Below, piece by piece: positions 30,710 to 39,142 of a DNA stretch of 64,000 bases. Positions within the stretch are counted from its first letter, which is position 1. Every line of letters starts with the position of its first letter. The notes beneath the pieces were generated by a model. The model made no database searches. It saw only the letters and a program-made list of their open reading frames with translations, and was not told the DNA's origin. The stretch comes from an uncultured Gammaproteobacteria bacterium (GTDB lineage Bacteria; Pseudomonadota; Gammaproteobacteria; Ga0077536): the NCBI GenBank assembly GCA_938082545.1, contig CALKCL010000002.1, forward strand, positions 62,001-126,000, given 5' to 3'. Position numbers and translations under genes: made by a program.

Positions 30710-31579
30710 ATGACGAATAGTATGACGTCTTTCGCTAGGACAGACTTTGAAAATGCTGACATATGTGGCTCATGGGAGATCAAGTCCGTAAACCATCGGT
30801 TCTGTGATATAGCTATTCGTGTGCCAGAAGATAACCAAACCATTGCGAATAAGGCGCGAGAAAGTATTGGCACCATAGTAAAAAGAGGCAAAATAGATTG
30901 TACTTTAAGAGTTTCTCTAATAAAGGGGGGTACTGAGACCACTCATATTAATGAAAATGCTGCAAAATCTCTTGTATCCGCCATGGAACGGGTGTGCGCA
31001 CTAATGACAACGCCCTCCCGAAATGTAAGTCCCCTAGAGATACTCACATGGCCTGGAGTCGTAAACGACGTCGAGCCCCTAACAAATAGTATAGCGTCTT
31101 ACCTTTTGACTAATTTCGAACGTACCTTAGAACAATTCGCAGTCAGTCGCGCAAACGAGGGGCAAAAGCTTGAATCTATTATAAAAAAACAACTTACTAA
31201 GATGGAAGCCCAAGTGTCTTATATAAAAGAGAGAATCCCAGATATAATAAGATCTATGACTAAACTTCACGAGGCTAGGCTTTCGGAGCTAGGCAAAGAA
31301 CTTGATCACGGTCGAATAGAACAAGAGAGCGCAATACTAATCAGTAAGCTTGATATTAAGGAAGAGCTAGATAGACTCTCCATACATATTCAAGAGGCTA
31401 GCTCTGTATTCGATCGCCAAGAGCCCATAGGAAGGAGGCTGGATTTCTTAATGCAAGAATTAAATAGAGAAGCCAACACGATAGGTTCGAAATCGGTGCA
31501 TGTGGATACAACTGGTGCATCCATAGAACTTAAGGTTCTCATAGAACAAGTCAGGGAACAGGTACAAAATGTCGAGTAG
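30710..31579 (+). CDS. yicC: YicC family endoribonuclease
   Basis: YicC-type protein of 289 residues (E. coli 287). Members are stress-related endoribonucleases, reported to cleave small RNAs such as RyhB in E. coli. SMTSFARTDFE opens the YicC N-terminal domain and SWEIKSVNHRFCDIAIRVPE follows; the C-terminal DUF1732 domain has RIEQESAILISKLDIKEELDRL and GRRLDFLMQELNREANTIGSK. I use the ATG at 30710, preceded by GGGAGAAAA; the frame is open from 30656 but those 18 residues have no family counterpart. The stop overlaps gmk by 11 bases. Confidence 0.92.
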   Translation: MTNSMTSFARTDFENADICGSWEIKSVNHRFCDIAIRVPEDNQTIANKARESIGTIVKRGKIDCTLRVSLIKGGTETTHINENAAKSLVSAMERVCALMTTPSRNVSPLEILTWPGVVNDVEPLTNSIASYLLTNFERTLEQFAVSRANEGQKLESIIKKQLTKMEAQVSYIKERIPDIIRSMTKLHEARLSELGKELDHGRIEQESAILISKLDIKEELDRLSIHIQEASSVFDRQEPIGRRLDFLMQELNREANTIGSKSVHVDTTGASIELKVLIEQVREQVQNVE

Positions 31580-32201
31580 TCAAAGCTCCTACTTTGGTAA
31601 GCTATTTGTGGTGTCTGCACCGTCAGGTGCCGGAAAAACCAGTATTATCAAAAAAATCATCGACGATAAAAACAATGTGCGAATGTCAATATCACATACT
31701 ACCCGTCAGCCGCGAGCAGGAGAGATTGATGGTGTTGACTACCATTTTATAAGTAGTGAGACTTTCCTAAAAATGTCGAGGAACTCTGATTTCCTGGAAG
31801 AAGCCAAGGTATTTGATAACCTTTATGGCACTTCGAAAGCCGAAGTTCAACAAACCCTAGCAGCGGGCTTAGATGTCATTCTTGAAATAGACTGGCAAGG
31901 AGCTCGACTAATAAAGCAATCTGAATTTGACGTTAGCTCGGTGTTTATCCTCCCGCCGTCACTAGAAGAATTGAACATAAGGTTGCAAAAAAGAGGGGAT
32001 AAGAAAGAAACCGTCATCCGCAGAATGCGTGATGCAATTGACGAAATTTCCCATTATCATGAATATGATTATCTAATTGTCAATGAAGACTTTTCAAAAG
32101 CATGCCTGCAATTAACCTCTATCATATATGCTCAAAAACTACACAATTCCATCCAAAAAACACGTTTAGAAAAACTTCTAGCCGAACTCGTACCTAACTA
32201 G
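31569..32201 (+). CDS. gmk: Guanylate kinase
   Basis: Phosphorylates GMP to GDP, an essential step of guanine nucleotide supply. The 210 residues match bacterial Gmk (E. coli 207). Walker A SAPSGAGKTS is at residues 16-25; SISHTTRQPRAGEIDGVDYHF is the GMP-binding region and LEIDWQGARLIK the later conserved helix. The coding start lies within yicC, so the two are translationally linked. Together with rpoZ and spoT downstream the block joins guanine nucleotide supply with (p)ppGpp signalling. Confidence 0.96.
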   Translation: MSSSQSSYFGKLFVVSAPSGAGKTSIIKKIIDDKNNVRMSISHTTRQPRAGEIDGVDYHFISSETFLKMSRNSDFLEEAKVFDNLYGTSKAEVQQTLAAGLDVILEIDWQGARLIKQSEFDVSSVFILPPSLEELNIRLQKRGDKKETVIRRMRDAIDEISHYHEYDYLIVNEDFSKACLQLTSIIYAQKLHNSIQKTRLEKLLAELVPN

Positions 32202-32212
32202 GCTATTTTTGC

Positions 32213-32218
32213 TATAAT
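32213..32218 (+). promoter_or_regulatory. Extended -10 promoter element for rpoZ
   Basis: The 63-bp gap between gmk and rpoZ contains TGCTATAAT: a perfect TATAAT with the TGn extension. No good -35 is present at 17 bases, which is common for extended -10 promoters. Transcription would start near 32225, about 40 bases before the rpoZ ATG. It could give rpoZ-spoT expression independent of gmk. Confidence 0.45.
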
Positions 32219-32264
32219 AGTGGGTAATATTGTATCAACAACCCTATTTTAGGATAATGAAATT

Positions 32265-32576
32265 ATGGCACGCGTAACCGTTGAAGATTGCTTACCTGCT
32301 GTTGAGAATCGATTTGACTTAGTCTTGGTGGCCAGTCGACGCGCCAGACAAATAGCACTAGGCTCCAAACCATTGGTGGATGAAGAGAATGATAAGCCCA
32401 CCGTACTCGCCTTAAGAGAAATCGCGGCGGGTGTAATGAATGCAAAAATACTCGACGAGATAGATGCGAAAGAAAAGCAGGCAGAAGAGTACGAAGCAGC
32501 ATTAGAATTCGCGGAATCAAAGACTGATGAAGCCGAGCAAAGCGTCCAAAAACCTACCGCAGGCGAAACTTTTTAG
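32265..32576 (+). CDS. rpoZ: RNA polymerase omega subunit
   Basis: Small RNA polymerase subunit (103 residues; E. coli 91) that helps assembly and forms part of ppGpp site 1. The N-terminus [30 protein letters not shown] is the invariant omega region, broken after 20 residues only by the usual variation; the MAR start contributes to ppGpp binding in E. coli. The C-terminal ~30 residues are acidic and glutamate-rich, longer than in E. coli. GGATAATGAA lies before the ATG. It stands immediately before spoT, the usual gammaproteobacterial order. Confidence 0.95.
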   Translation: MARVTVEDCLPAVENRFDLVLVASRRARQIALGSKPLVDEENDKPTVLALREIAAGVMNAKILDEIDAKEKQAEEYEAALEFAESKTDEAEQSVQKPTAGETF

Positions 32577-32667
32577 AACACCTATATTTTAATCAGACAT
32601 GACTTGGTTGAATGGATGCTTATAAAAAAGCACTAATAACTGTCGTGGTTAGGCGGTACTTCCTCCG

Positions 32668-34833
32668 GTGAGAAAAGAACAAGTTGACCTAATTAAATTA
32701 GAATCGCCTAACAAACGTATAGAAAGTCTCTGTCGTCTAGCACGCTCGTACCTTAGCGCAGAACAGGTGAGAGAAGTGCGTCTCGCATATAAGTTCAGCT
32801 CGTCGGCTCACGAAGGTCAAAAGAGACAGAGCGGAGAACCTTATATACAGCACCCTCTCTCAGTCGCGCATATCTTAGCGCAAATGCATATGGACCATGA
32901 AACACTTATAGCCGCTATGCTGCATGACGTTATAGAAGACACTTCCATTGCAAAACCAATTATTCTAGAAGAGTTTGGGCCAGAAGTTACTCATATCGTT
33001 GATGGCCTCAGCAAACTAACGCATATAGAGTTTGAGTCACAAGCAGAAGCCCAGGCTAAAAACTTTCAAAAGATGCTCTTAGCTATGGCAGACGATATAA
33101 GAGTTATTCTGGTAAAGCTTGCCGACCGACTGCATAATATGCGAACAATTAGTGCCTTAAGCCCAGAAAAAAGGCGACGAATAGCAAGAGAAACACTGCA
33201 GATATACGCACCTATAGCTCAGCGGCTAGGAATGAATGCGATGCGTCTGGAGCTGGAAGAACTCGGGTTTGAATCACTTTATCCTCTCAGGCATGACGTC
33301 ATTGCGAGGGTAATACAAAAAGTTAGAGGTAACCGTAAAGAAGTCGTGGCAAAGATCAGAAGTCGGATTACCCGTCGACTGCGCCAGGAAAGCTTAGTAG
33401 CAAACGTCGTAGGTAGAGAGAAACACCTCTATAGCATCTACAAAAAAATGCGTGAAAAACGACTACATTTTTCAGAAGTACGCGATGTTTATGCATTTCG
33501 AATCGTTGTTGCCTCTGTAGATATGTGCTATCGAGCTCTTGGGATCGTGCACGGCTTATACAAACCTGTTCCAGATACTTTCAAGGACTATATTGCAATC
33601 CCTAAATCAAACGGATATCAATCTCTTCACACAGTCTTGTTTGGACCCTTTGGAGCGCCACTGGAAGTTCAAATACGTACTAATGAGATGGATCAAGTCG
33701 CTGAAGTGGGCATTGCTGCTCACTGGACCTATAAGATGGGAGAAACTGAATCAAAGGCGGCGCATAAAAGAGCACGGGACTGGCTTCATAGCGTCATTGA
33801 AATGCAGAGTCACACCACCGACTCTCAGGAGTTTCTTGAGAACGTTCGGGTAAATCTGTTCCCTGACGAAGTTTATGTCTTCACTCCTAAAGGAGCGATC
33901 ATGAAACTTCCTAAGGGTGCCACAGCAGTAGATTTTGCTTATGCAATTCACACTGCTCTTGGCAACTCGGCGGTGGGTTGCAGAATTAACCGACGATTGG
34001 TTCCTTTGGGGACTCAACTGAACACCGGTGATAGTGTAGAAGTCCTAATATCATCTGGTTCTCAGCCCAACCCTGCGTGGCTTAACTTTGTTGTAACCGC
34101 TAAGGCACGGACTAGCATCCATCATTCTCTCAAAAACCTGCAAGCAGATGAGGCACAAATTCTTGGCAAAAGATTGTTGAATAGGGAATTAGCCCGTTTT
34201 GGATTATCGATAGAAGAGGTAGAAAAAACCAATCTATATTCAGTCTTAACATCCTTTAAATTACTCGATCTAAATAGTTTATTAGTGGACATAGGTCTTG
34301 GCTCGAGACCTGCACCTATCGTAGCCAGAGCACTAGGAGGAGAAGAGAGAACCGCTCTTGAAGCATCTCCTATAAAGGACTCAGGCTTGGGTCCGCTGAT
34401 TATTCATGGGACCGAAGGAATGGTAGTGACAATCCCGAAATGCTGCAGACCGATCCCAGGAGATCCGATAATTGGGCTTATTACTACAGGTAGAGGAATC
34501 GTGATTCATCATCCCTCATGTAAAAATGTTATCGAATATCGCAGTGCTCCAGATAAGTGGGTTGACGTACAGTGGGCATCCGATCTAAACAGAGAATTTA
34601 GCGCAGAAATTATCCTTGATGTTGTTAACGAACGCGGCGTCCTAGCAACAATCGCAGCGAAATGTGCGGCAAAAGGAGGCAATATCGAGGGCGTAGAAAT
34701 GAGTGAGCTAGATGATCAGATCTCAAAAATGAGACTCACGATAGGAGTAAGCGACCGAAAACATTTAGCTGACATTATACGTGTGCTAAGGAACAGTAAA
34801 CCAGTAGTCCGCGTCAATAGAAAACGAAAATAA
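32668..34833 (+). CDS. spoT: Bifunctional (p)ppGpp synthetase/hydrolase SpoT
   Basis: Makes and degrades the alarmone (p)ppGpp. The 721 residues are in the SpoT range (E. coli 702). The HD hydrolase domain has the metal pair H86-D87 (MLHDVIEDT); the synthetase domain has RDVYAFRIVV and GYQSLHTVLFGPFG with EVQIRT; a TGS domain (VYVFTPKGAIMKLPKGATAVDFAYAIH) and a C-terminal ACT domain follow. Intact HD residues suggest real hydrolase activity, as in SpoT rather than RelA. The start is GTG with only a weak ribosome site. It is followed 24 bases later by ridA. Confidence 0.96.
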   Translation: MRKEQVDLIKLESPNKRIESLCRLARSYLSAEQVREVRLAYKFSSSAHEGQKRQSGEPYIQHPLSVAHILAQMHMDHETLIAAMLHDVIEDTSIAKPIILEEFGPEVTHIVDGLSKLTHIEFESQAEAQAKNFQKMLLAMADDIRVILVKLADRLHNMRTISALSPEKRRRIARETLQIYAPIAQRLGMNAMRLELEELGFESLYPLRHDVIARVIQKVRGNRKEVVAKIRSRITRRLRQESLVANVVGREKHLYSIYKKMREKRLHFSEVRDVYAFRIVVASVDMCYRALGIVHGLYKPVPDTFKDYIAIPKSNGYQSLHTVLFGPFGAPLEVQIRTNEMDQVAEVGIAAHWTYKMGETESKAAHKRARDWLHSVIEMQSHTTDSQEFLENVRVNLFPDEVYVFTPKGAIMKLPKGATAVDFAYAIHTALGNSAVGCRINRRLVPLGTQLNTGDSVEVLISSGSQPNPAWLNFVVTAKARTSIHHSLKNLQADEAQILGKRLLNRELARFGLSIEEVEKTNLYSVLTSFKLLDLNSLLVDIGLGSRPAPIVARALGGEERTALEASPIKDSGLGPLIIHGTEGMVVTIPKCCRPIPGDPIIGLITTGRGIVIHHPSCKNVIEYRSAPDKWVDVQWASDLNREFSAEIILDVVNERGVLATIAAKCAAKGGNIEGVEMSELDDQISKMRLTIGVSDRKHLADIIRVLRNSKPVVRVNRKRK

Positions 34834-34857
34834 ATACTATCCTCAAGGAAGACGAGA

Positions 34858-35256
34858 ATGAGTGTCTCTCATATAAAAACAAAAGAAGCGCCTGCCGCAA
34901 TAGGTGCGTACTCACAGGCCACCACGCATCAAGGCGTGCTTTATGTTTCGGGTCAAATCCCTTTAGATCCGAAATCTATGAAAGTGATTAATGACGGATT
35001 TCAAAGTCAAATAAAACAGGTGTTCGAAAATATAAATGCGATCGCGATCGCTGCAAACACCACACTAGCGAACTGTATAAAACTCAATGTTTATTTGTCT
35101 GACTTGGACAATTTCAAACATGTAAACGAAATCATGGAAGAACTATTCGTCACCCCTTATCCTGCCCGAGCTGCAATACAGGTATCAAGACTTCCACGCG
35201 ATGTCGATGTCGAGATAGATGCAATAATTGCGATTCGAGAACCAGCACCAACTTAA
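34858..35256 (+). CDS. ridA: RidA family 2-iminobutanoate/2-iminopropanoate deaminase
   Basis: Removes reactive enamine/imine intermediates released by PLP dehydratases such as threonine dehydratase. The 132 residues (E. coli 128) contain the catalytic arginine R104 (PARAAIQV) and E119 of the active site. GAYSQATTHQGVLYVSGQIPLDP is the typical N-terminal region. AAGGAAG is upstream of the ATG. The spoT-ridA-recG series is tightly spaced (24 and 8 bases). Confidence 0.95.
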   Translation: MSVSHIKTKEAPAAIGAYSQATTHQGVLYVSGQIPLDPKSMKVINDGFQSQIKQVFENINAIAIAANTTLANCIKLNVYLSDLDNFKHVNEIMEELFVTPYPARAAIQVSRLPRDVDVEIDAIIAIREPAPT

Positions 35257-35264
35257 GGTAATCG

Positions 35265-37355
35265 ATGAAAGCAGAAGTAACTCTTGGGGATTCTACTGAT
35301 AAGCTAAATGGCGTAGGGCAAGTGTTACAGAAAAAACTCTGTAGTATAGGTGTCAAGGCAATTAGCGATATCCTTTTCCACTTACCAATACGCTATGAAG
35401 ATAGGACTAGGTTAACGCCGATACAGGAAGTTATACCTAGGAGAAAAGCTCTTATTGAGGGGGTAATTGAGGACTCAAGGGTGATTTTCCAAGGCAGGCG
35501 CGCGCTTATTTGCCAGATTTCTGATTTAACTTCCTCAATACAAATACGATTTTTTTTCTTTAATCGATCACAACAAATGAGACTCTCTAAGGGCAGTTCA
35601 GTCAGGTGCTTCGGTAGTCCTCATTTGGGGCGGCATGGGCTAGAAATGATTCACCCTGAATGCAAAGTCATCGATAATAATGACCCACCCGAGCTTGAAA
35701 AACACCTCACTCCCATATATCCAACGACCGATGGCTTACATCAAACGCGCCTGCGCTCGCTATTGAATCAAGCATTCGTCATCCTATCTAAGACATCGAG
35801 CAAAAGAGTGACTGATCTCATCCCGAAAAATTTATTAACACACTTAGGACTGCCATCCCTAGTTGATTCGTTGCGTCAAATTCATTATCCAGCCGCTGAT
35901 GAAAATACAGCAGCTGTAATGGAGGGAACCCACCCGGCGCAACGCAGGCTTATTTTCGAAGAATTACTAGCCTACCAACTTAGCCTAAAAACGCTCAGAA
36001 AGAATTCTAGAACATATCTAGCGCCAAAAACTCAAAAAAGTATGCTTCAAACGAAATTAAATGGCCTATTGTCTTTCGACCTCACGGAATCGCAACGCAA
36101 AGTGATTAAAGAAATAAACCATGACTTAGAAAGTGGTATTCCAATGCTAAGGCTGCTTCAGGGGGACGTGGGCTCAGGAAAAACCGTGGTGGCGGCTATG
36201 GTTGTTGCAAATATAATAGATTCTGGTCACCAAGCTGCTTTCATGGCCCCCACAGAGCTTCTCGCTGAACAGCACTACCAAACCATGATGGCCTGGTTCA
36301 AGGAAATGAAGACTAAAGTCTTTCTCTTAACCTCTAAGCTCACTTCAACAAATAGGAAAAAAATACTCCTCGACATCAAAAGCTCACCTGCATCTATTAT
36401 CATTGGTACTCACGCTCTGTTTCAAAACGAGGTAGCGTACAACAACCTAGGTCTTATCGTGGTAGACGAACAACATCGATTTGGTGTCGAACAACGACTA
36501 GCACTCATGGGTAAAGGTGCAACTCAAGGCTTCCGGCCTCATCAACTTATCATGACAGCAACACCAATTCCTCGAACCTTGGCAATGGCGGCATATGCAG
36601 ATCTAGATATATCGACGATCAAAGGCTTACCTCCGAATAGAAAATTGATCAAAACTGCCGTAATTCCTGAGGAAAGAAGACAAGAAATAATTTTCAGAAT
36701 ATCAGCTGTAATCAAATCTGGAACACAAGTTTACTGGGTCTGTCCCTTGATCTCAGAATCCGAAAAAATCGATGTACAATCTGCTATCGATACTGCAGAA
36801 AAACTCGCGAAGGAGTTAGCCCCCTATAAAATCGGGCTGATTCACGGGAAAATGGAATCTCTTGAAAAAGAGAAGGTCATGCGCTCTTTCTCAGAGGCCA
36901 AAAGTGACTTATTAGTTGCGACAACAGTGATAGAAGTAGGCGTGGATGTTCCAAATGCAAGTCTGATGGTGATAGAAAATGCTGAGCGACTTGGGCTCGC
37001 ACAATTGCACCAGCTAAGGGGTCGAGTAGGACGCGGGGAGAAGCAGTCGAGCTGTCTTTTAGTATACAAAAGTCCATTAACAGAAATGGCTCAGCAAAGA
37101 TTAGAGGTAATCCGTGCAACCACTGATGGCTTCGAAATCGCTGACAGAGATATGCAGTTACGCGGACCTGGAGAATTACTAGGGACTCGGCAAGCCGGAG
37201 TGGCGCAATTTAAAATTGCAGACTTGACTCGGGATATTGACCTAATAGATGAGATCGAAGTGGTGGCAGACAAACTTTTAGCGGAAGATCCGCGCTTGGT
37301 AGAGGAGCTTAAAAAAAGGTGGCTTGGACATAGAATAGAATTCGCACGAATATAA
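35265..37355 (+). CDS. recG: ATP-dependent DNA helicase RecG
   Basis: Branch-migrating helicase that remodels stalled forks and Holliday junctions. The 696 residues match E. coli (693). It has an N-terminal wedge/OB domain (about residues 50-150), Walker A GDVGSGKT, Walker B DEQH in VVDEQHRFGVEQR, motif III TATPIPRTLA, and motif VI QLRGRVGRG. The C-terminal RecG-specific TRG region (ATTDGFEIADRDMQLRGPGE) is intact. AAGGTAATCG precedes the ATG. Last helicase gene of the spoT-ridA-recG group. Confidence 0.97.
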   Translation: MKAEVTLGDSTDKLNGVGQVLQKKLCSIGVKAISDILFHLPIRYEDRTRLTPIQEVIPRRKALIEGVIEDSRVIFQGRRALICQISDLTSSIQIRFFFFNRSQQMRLSKGSSVRCFGSPHLGRHGLEMIHPECKVIDNNDPPELEKHLTPIYPTTDGLHQTRLRSLLNQAFVILSKTSSKRVTDLIPKNLLTHLGLPSLVDSLRQIHYPAADENTAAVMEGTHPAQRRLIFEELLAYQLSLKTLRKNSRTYLAPKTQKSMLQTKLNGLLSFDLTESQRKVIKEINHDLESGIPMLRLLQGDVGSGKTVVAAMVVANIIDSGHQAAFMAPTELLAEQHYQTMMAWFKEMKTKVFLLTSKLTSTNRKKILLDIKSSPASIIIGTHALFQNEVAYNNLGLIVVDEQHRFGVEQRLALMGKGATQGFRPHQLIMTATPIPRTLAMAAYADLDISTIKGLPPNRKLIKTAVIPEERRQEIIFRISAVIKSGTQVYWVCPLISESEKIDVQSAIDTAEKLAKELAPYKIGLIHGKMESLEKEKVMRSFSEAKSDLLVATTVIEVGVDVPNASLMVIENAERLGLAQLHQLRGRVGRGEKQSSCLLVYKSPLTEMAQQRLEVIRATTDGFEIADRDMQLRGPGELLGTRQAGVAQFKIADLTRDIDLIDEIEVVADKLLAEDPRLVEELKKRWLGHRIEFARI

Positions 37356-37419
37356 TGAAACACTCTGTAATATTTCACCTCCCCCATAACCTACACTCTT
37401 GACTCAATAGTTGGTTGAT

Positions 37420-38286
37420 ATGACCGGATTAAAAAGAATAAAACCCTATATAGCACTCATACGGCTAGATAAGCCAATCGGTATTTTACTGCTGCTATGG
37501 CCTACTTTATGGGCTCTTTGGATCGCCAGCCATGGACAGCCTTCGTTAAAAATCGTTGTTATTTTCATTTTAGGCACTTTTTTTATGCGATCTGCTGGCT
37601 GTGTCGTAAATGATTTCGCGGACAAAAAATACGACAAAGATGTAACACGCACCCAAAACAGACCTTTAGCCAGCGGGACCCTCAAGTCACGCCCTGCAGT
37701 ATGGGTGTTCTTAACACTTATCAGTTGCTCATTTTTATTAGTCTTTCAAACTAACAAGCTTACTCTGACACTTGCCGTCATCGGTGTCTTCTTAGCCAGC
37801 ACATATCCGTATGCGAAAAGATTTACCTACCTTCCGCAAATACACCTCGGTATAGCATTTGGTTGGGCAATCCCCATGAGCTTCGCAGCCCAGATATCCG
37901 CCTTACCCAGTGAATGCTGGACTATATTCATAGTTACGATAATTTGGGCTGTCATCTATGATACTGAATATGCGATGGTTGATAGAGACGATGATCTAAA
38001 AATAGGCGTCAAATCAACAGCTATACTATTTGGTGAAGATGATCGCCTTATAATTGGCTTGCTCCAAATTTTGATGATTTTTGGGCTTTTCATGATCGGA
38101 AACGCAGCGGACCTGCATCGGCAATTTTACTTATCCATAGTAATAACTGCCTTAATCTTCTGTCATCAACAACTTAAACTAAAGGAAAGGACCCGAGAGG
38201 CTTATTTCAAAGCATTCAGAAGTAACAACTACGTTGGGTTGATTATTTTTATTGGGATAGGTACCAGCTATTATTTTCAAACATAG
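37420..38286 (+). CDS. ubiA: 4-hydroxybenzoate octaprenyltransferase
   Basis: Inner-membrane prenyltransferase that attaches the polyprenyl tail to 4-hydroxybenzoate in ubiquinone synthesis. The 288 residues contain about eight membrane segments. The two Asp-rich motifs are visible: NDFADKKYDKDVTRT near residue 70 and YDTEYAMVDRDDD near 185. RLDKPIGILLLLWPTLWAL is the family N-terminus. I choose the ATG at 37420; a TTG three codons upstream is in frame. No chorismate lyase (ubiC) precedes it, unlike in E. coli. Confidence 0.94.
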   Translation: MTGLKRIKPYIALIRLDKPIGILLLLWPTLWALWIASHGQPSLKIVVIFILGTFFMRSAGCVVNDFADKKYDKDVTRTQNRPLASGTLKSRPAVWVFLTLISCSFLLVFQTNKLTLTLAVIGVFLASTYPYAKRFTYLPQIHLGIAFGWAIPMSFAAQISALPSECWTIFIVTIIWAVIYDTEYAMVDRDDDLKIGVKSTAILFGEDDRLIIGLLQILMIFGLFMIGNAADLHRQFYLSIVITALIFCHQQLKLKERTREAYFKAFRSNNYVGLIIFIGIGTSYYFQT

Positions 38287-38378
38287 GCCTTTTTCGACTA
38301 TCGAAAGAGGAAATTTTCTAGTATGGTGACGAGCTTAAGACTGAAACATAGTAATTGTCGAATAAGGAGTAATATGGA

Positions 38379-38474
38379 ATGAATCCACTCGATACTATCA
38401 AAGGAACACTAATAGCTGGTTTTGTACTTGCTGCTGTCTTGGCTTATGTTGCCAAATGTATTGCAGGAATGTAG
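38379..38474 (+). CDS. Small single-pass membrane peptide (31 residues)
   Basis: An ATG with AAGGAG nine bases upstream opens a 31-codon frame ending TAG: MNPLDTIKGTLIAGFVLAAV then a short tail ending KCIAGM. It is a single hydrophobic helix (about residues 11-26) with a lysine at each end, so a small inner-membrane peptide is likely. It ends 50 bases before the PuuD-like membrane gene, with which it is probably co-transcribed. An overlapping three-codon frame (ATG-GAA-TGA, 38374) precedes it. No homologue is known to me; the ribosome site and codon pattern are the support. Confidence 0.55.
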   Translation: MNPLDTIKGTLIAGFVLAAVLAYVAKCIAGM

Positions 38475-38524
38475 TTAGATTAGAAAAATTAGATAAAAGA
38501 TAAAAAATCCAGGGAGCTAAAAAA

Positions 38525-39037
38525 ATGGAAGAACTATTGTGGCTTGATAGAGCCATTCACATATTTTTCGGAGTGTTGTGGATCGGCCTTTTGTATTACT
38601 TTAATTTTGTTCAAGTGCCTGCAATGGCAGAAGCTGCTGCAGACAAAGATGGACCGGGACCGGCAGCGATTGGAAAGTATGTTGCGCCTCGTGCCCTGCT
38701 CTATTTTAGGCATGCGGCTCTCGGCACTTGGGTAACTGGAGCCTGGTACATGATGGCTATATATGGGCATAGCGCTTGGACTTTGGGTATAGGAAAAGAA
38801 AGCTTAGCAACGACATGTATTGGAATAGGTGCCTGGTTGGGAACAATCATGTTATTCAACGTATGGGTTTTAATTTGGCCAAATCAGAAAAAAGTATTGG
38901 GCATAGTTCCAGCCACGGATGCAGAAAAAGCCGCCGCAAAAAGGGTAGCCTTTCTGGCGTCCCGTTCAAATACAGCAATGTCTATACCGATGTTGATGTT
39001 CATGATGGCATCAAACCATGGTTTACCCTTCTTTTAG
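38525..39037 (+). CDS. Urate hydroxylase PuuD-like membrane domain protein
   Basis: Integral membrane protein of 170 residues with about four helices. RAIHIFFGVLWIGLLYYFNF and VAPRALLYFRHAALGTWVTG resemble the N-terminal membrane domain of PuuD-type urate oxidases (PF06181 by memory). Full PuuD proteins have ~8 helices and a C-terminal cytochrome c domain; this one has only the first part and no CxxCH, so urate oxidation is doubtful. Conserved histidines (H12, H63) could bind heme. AGGGAG sits 8-10 bases before the ATG. A strong terminator follows 20 bases after the stop. Confidence 0.7.
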   Translation: MEELLWLDRAIHIFFGVLWIGLLYYFNFVQVPAMAEAAADKDGPGPAAIGKYVAPRALLYFRHAALGTWVTGAWYMMAIYGHSAWTLGIGKESLATTCIGIGAWLGTIMLFNVWVLIWPNQKKVLGIVPATDAEKAAAKRVAFLASRSNTAMSIPMLMFMMASNHGLPFF

Positions 39038-39057
39038 GAGCTTATGTCTATACTCTA

Positions 39058-39083
39058 AGCCCAGCAACCGCTGGGCTTTTTTT
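39058..39083 (+). terminator. Rho-independent terminator
   Basis: AGCCCAGC-AACC-GCTGGGCT forms a perfect 8-bp stem with a 4-base loop and is followed by a run of T residues. It closes the unit of the 31-residue peptide and PuuD-like gene, 20 bases after the latter's stop, and separates it from the CoA-transferase. It is the clearest intrinsic terminator in the window. Confidence 0.92.
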
Positions 39084-39142
39084 ATGAAAAAAAATTTGAT
39101 TAGAATAAATATTCTCTACGACTAATAAAAAGGTAAAGATAA

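Noticed and set aside
31478-31492. GGTTCGAAATC resembling a tRNA T-loop
   Set aside because: It lies in the yicC coding sequence and no cloverleaf can be built around it.
38290-38310. Hairpin CTTTTTCG-ACTAT-CGAAAGAG after ubiA
   Set aside because: No T run follows and the stem is weak, so I do not call a terminator.
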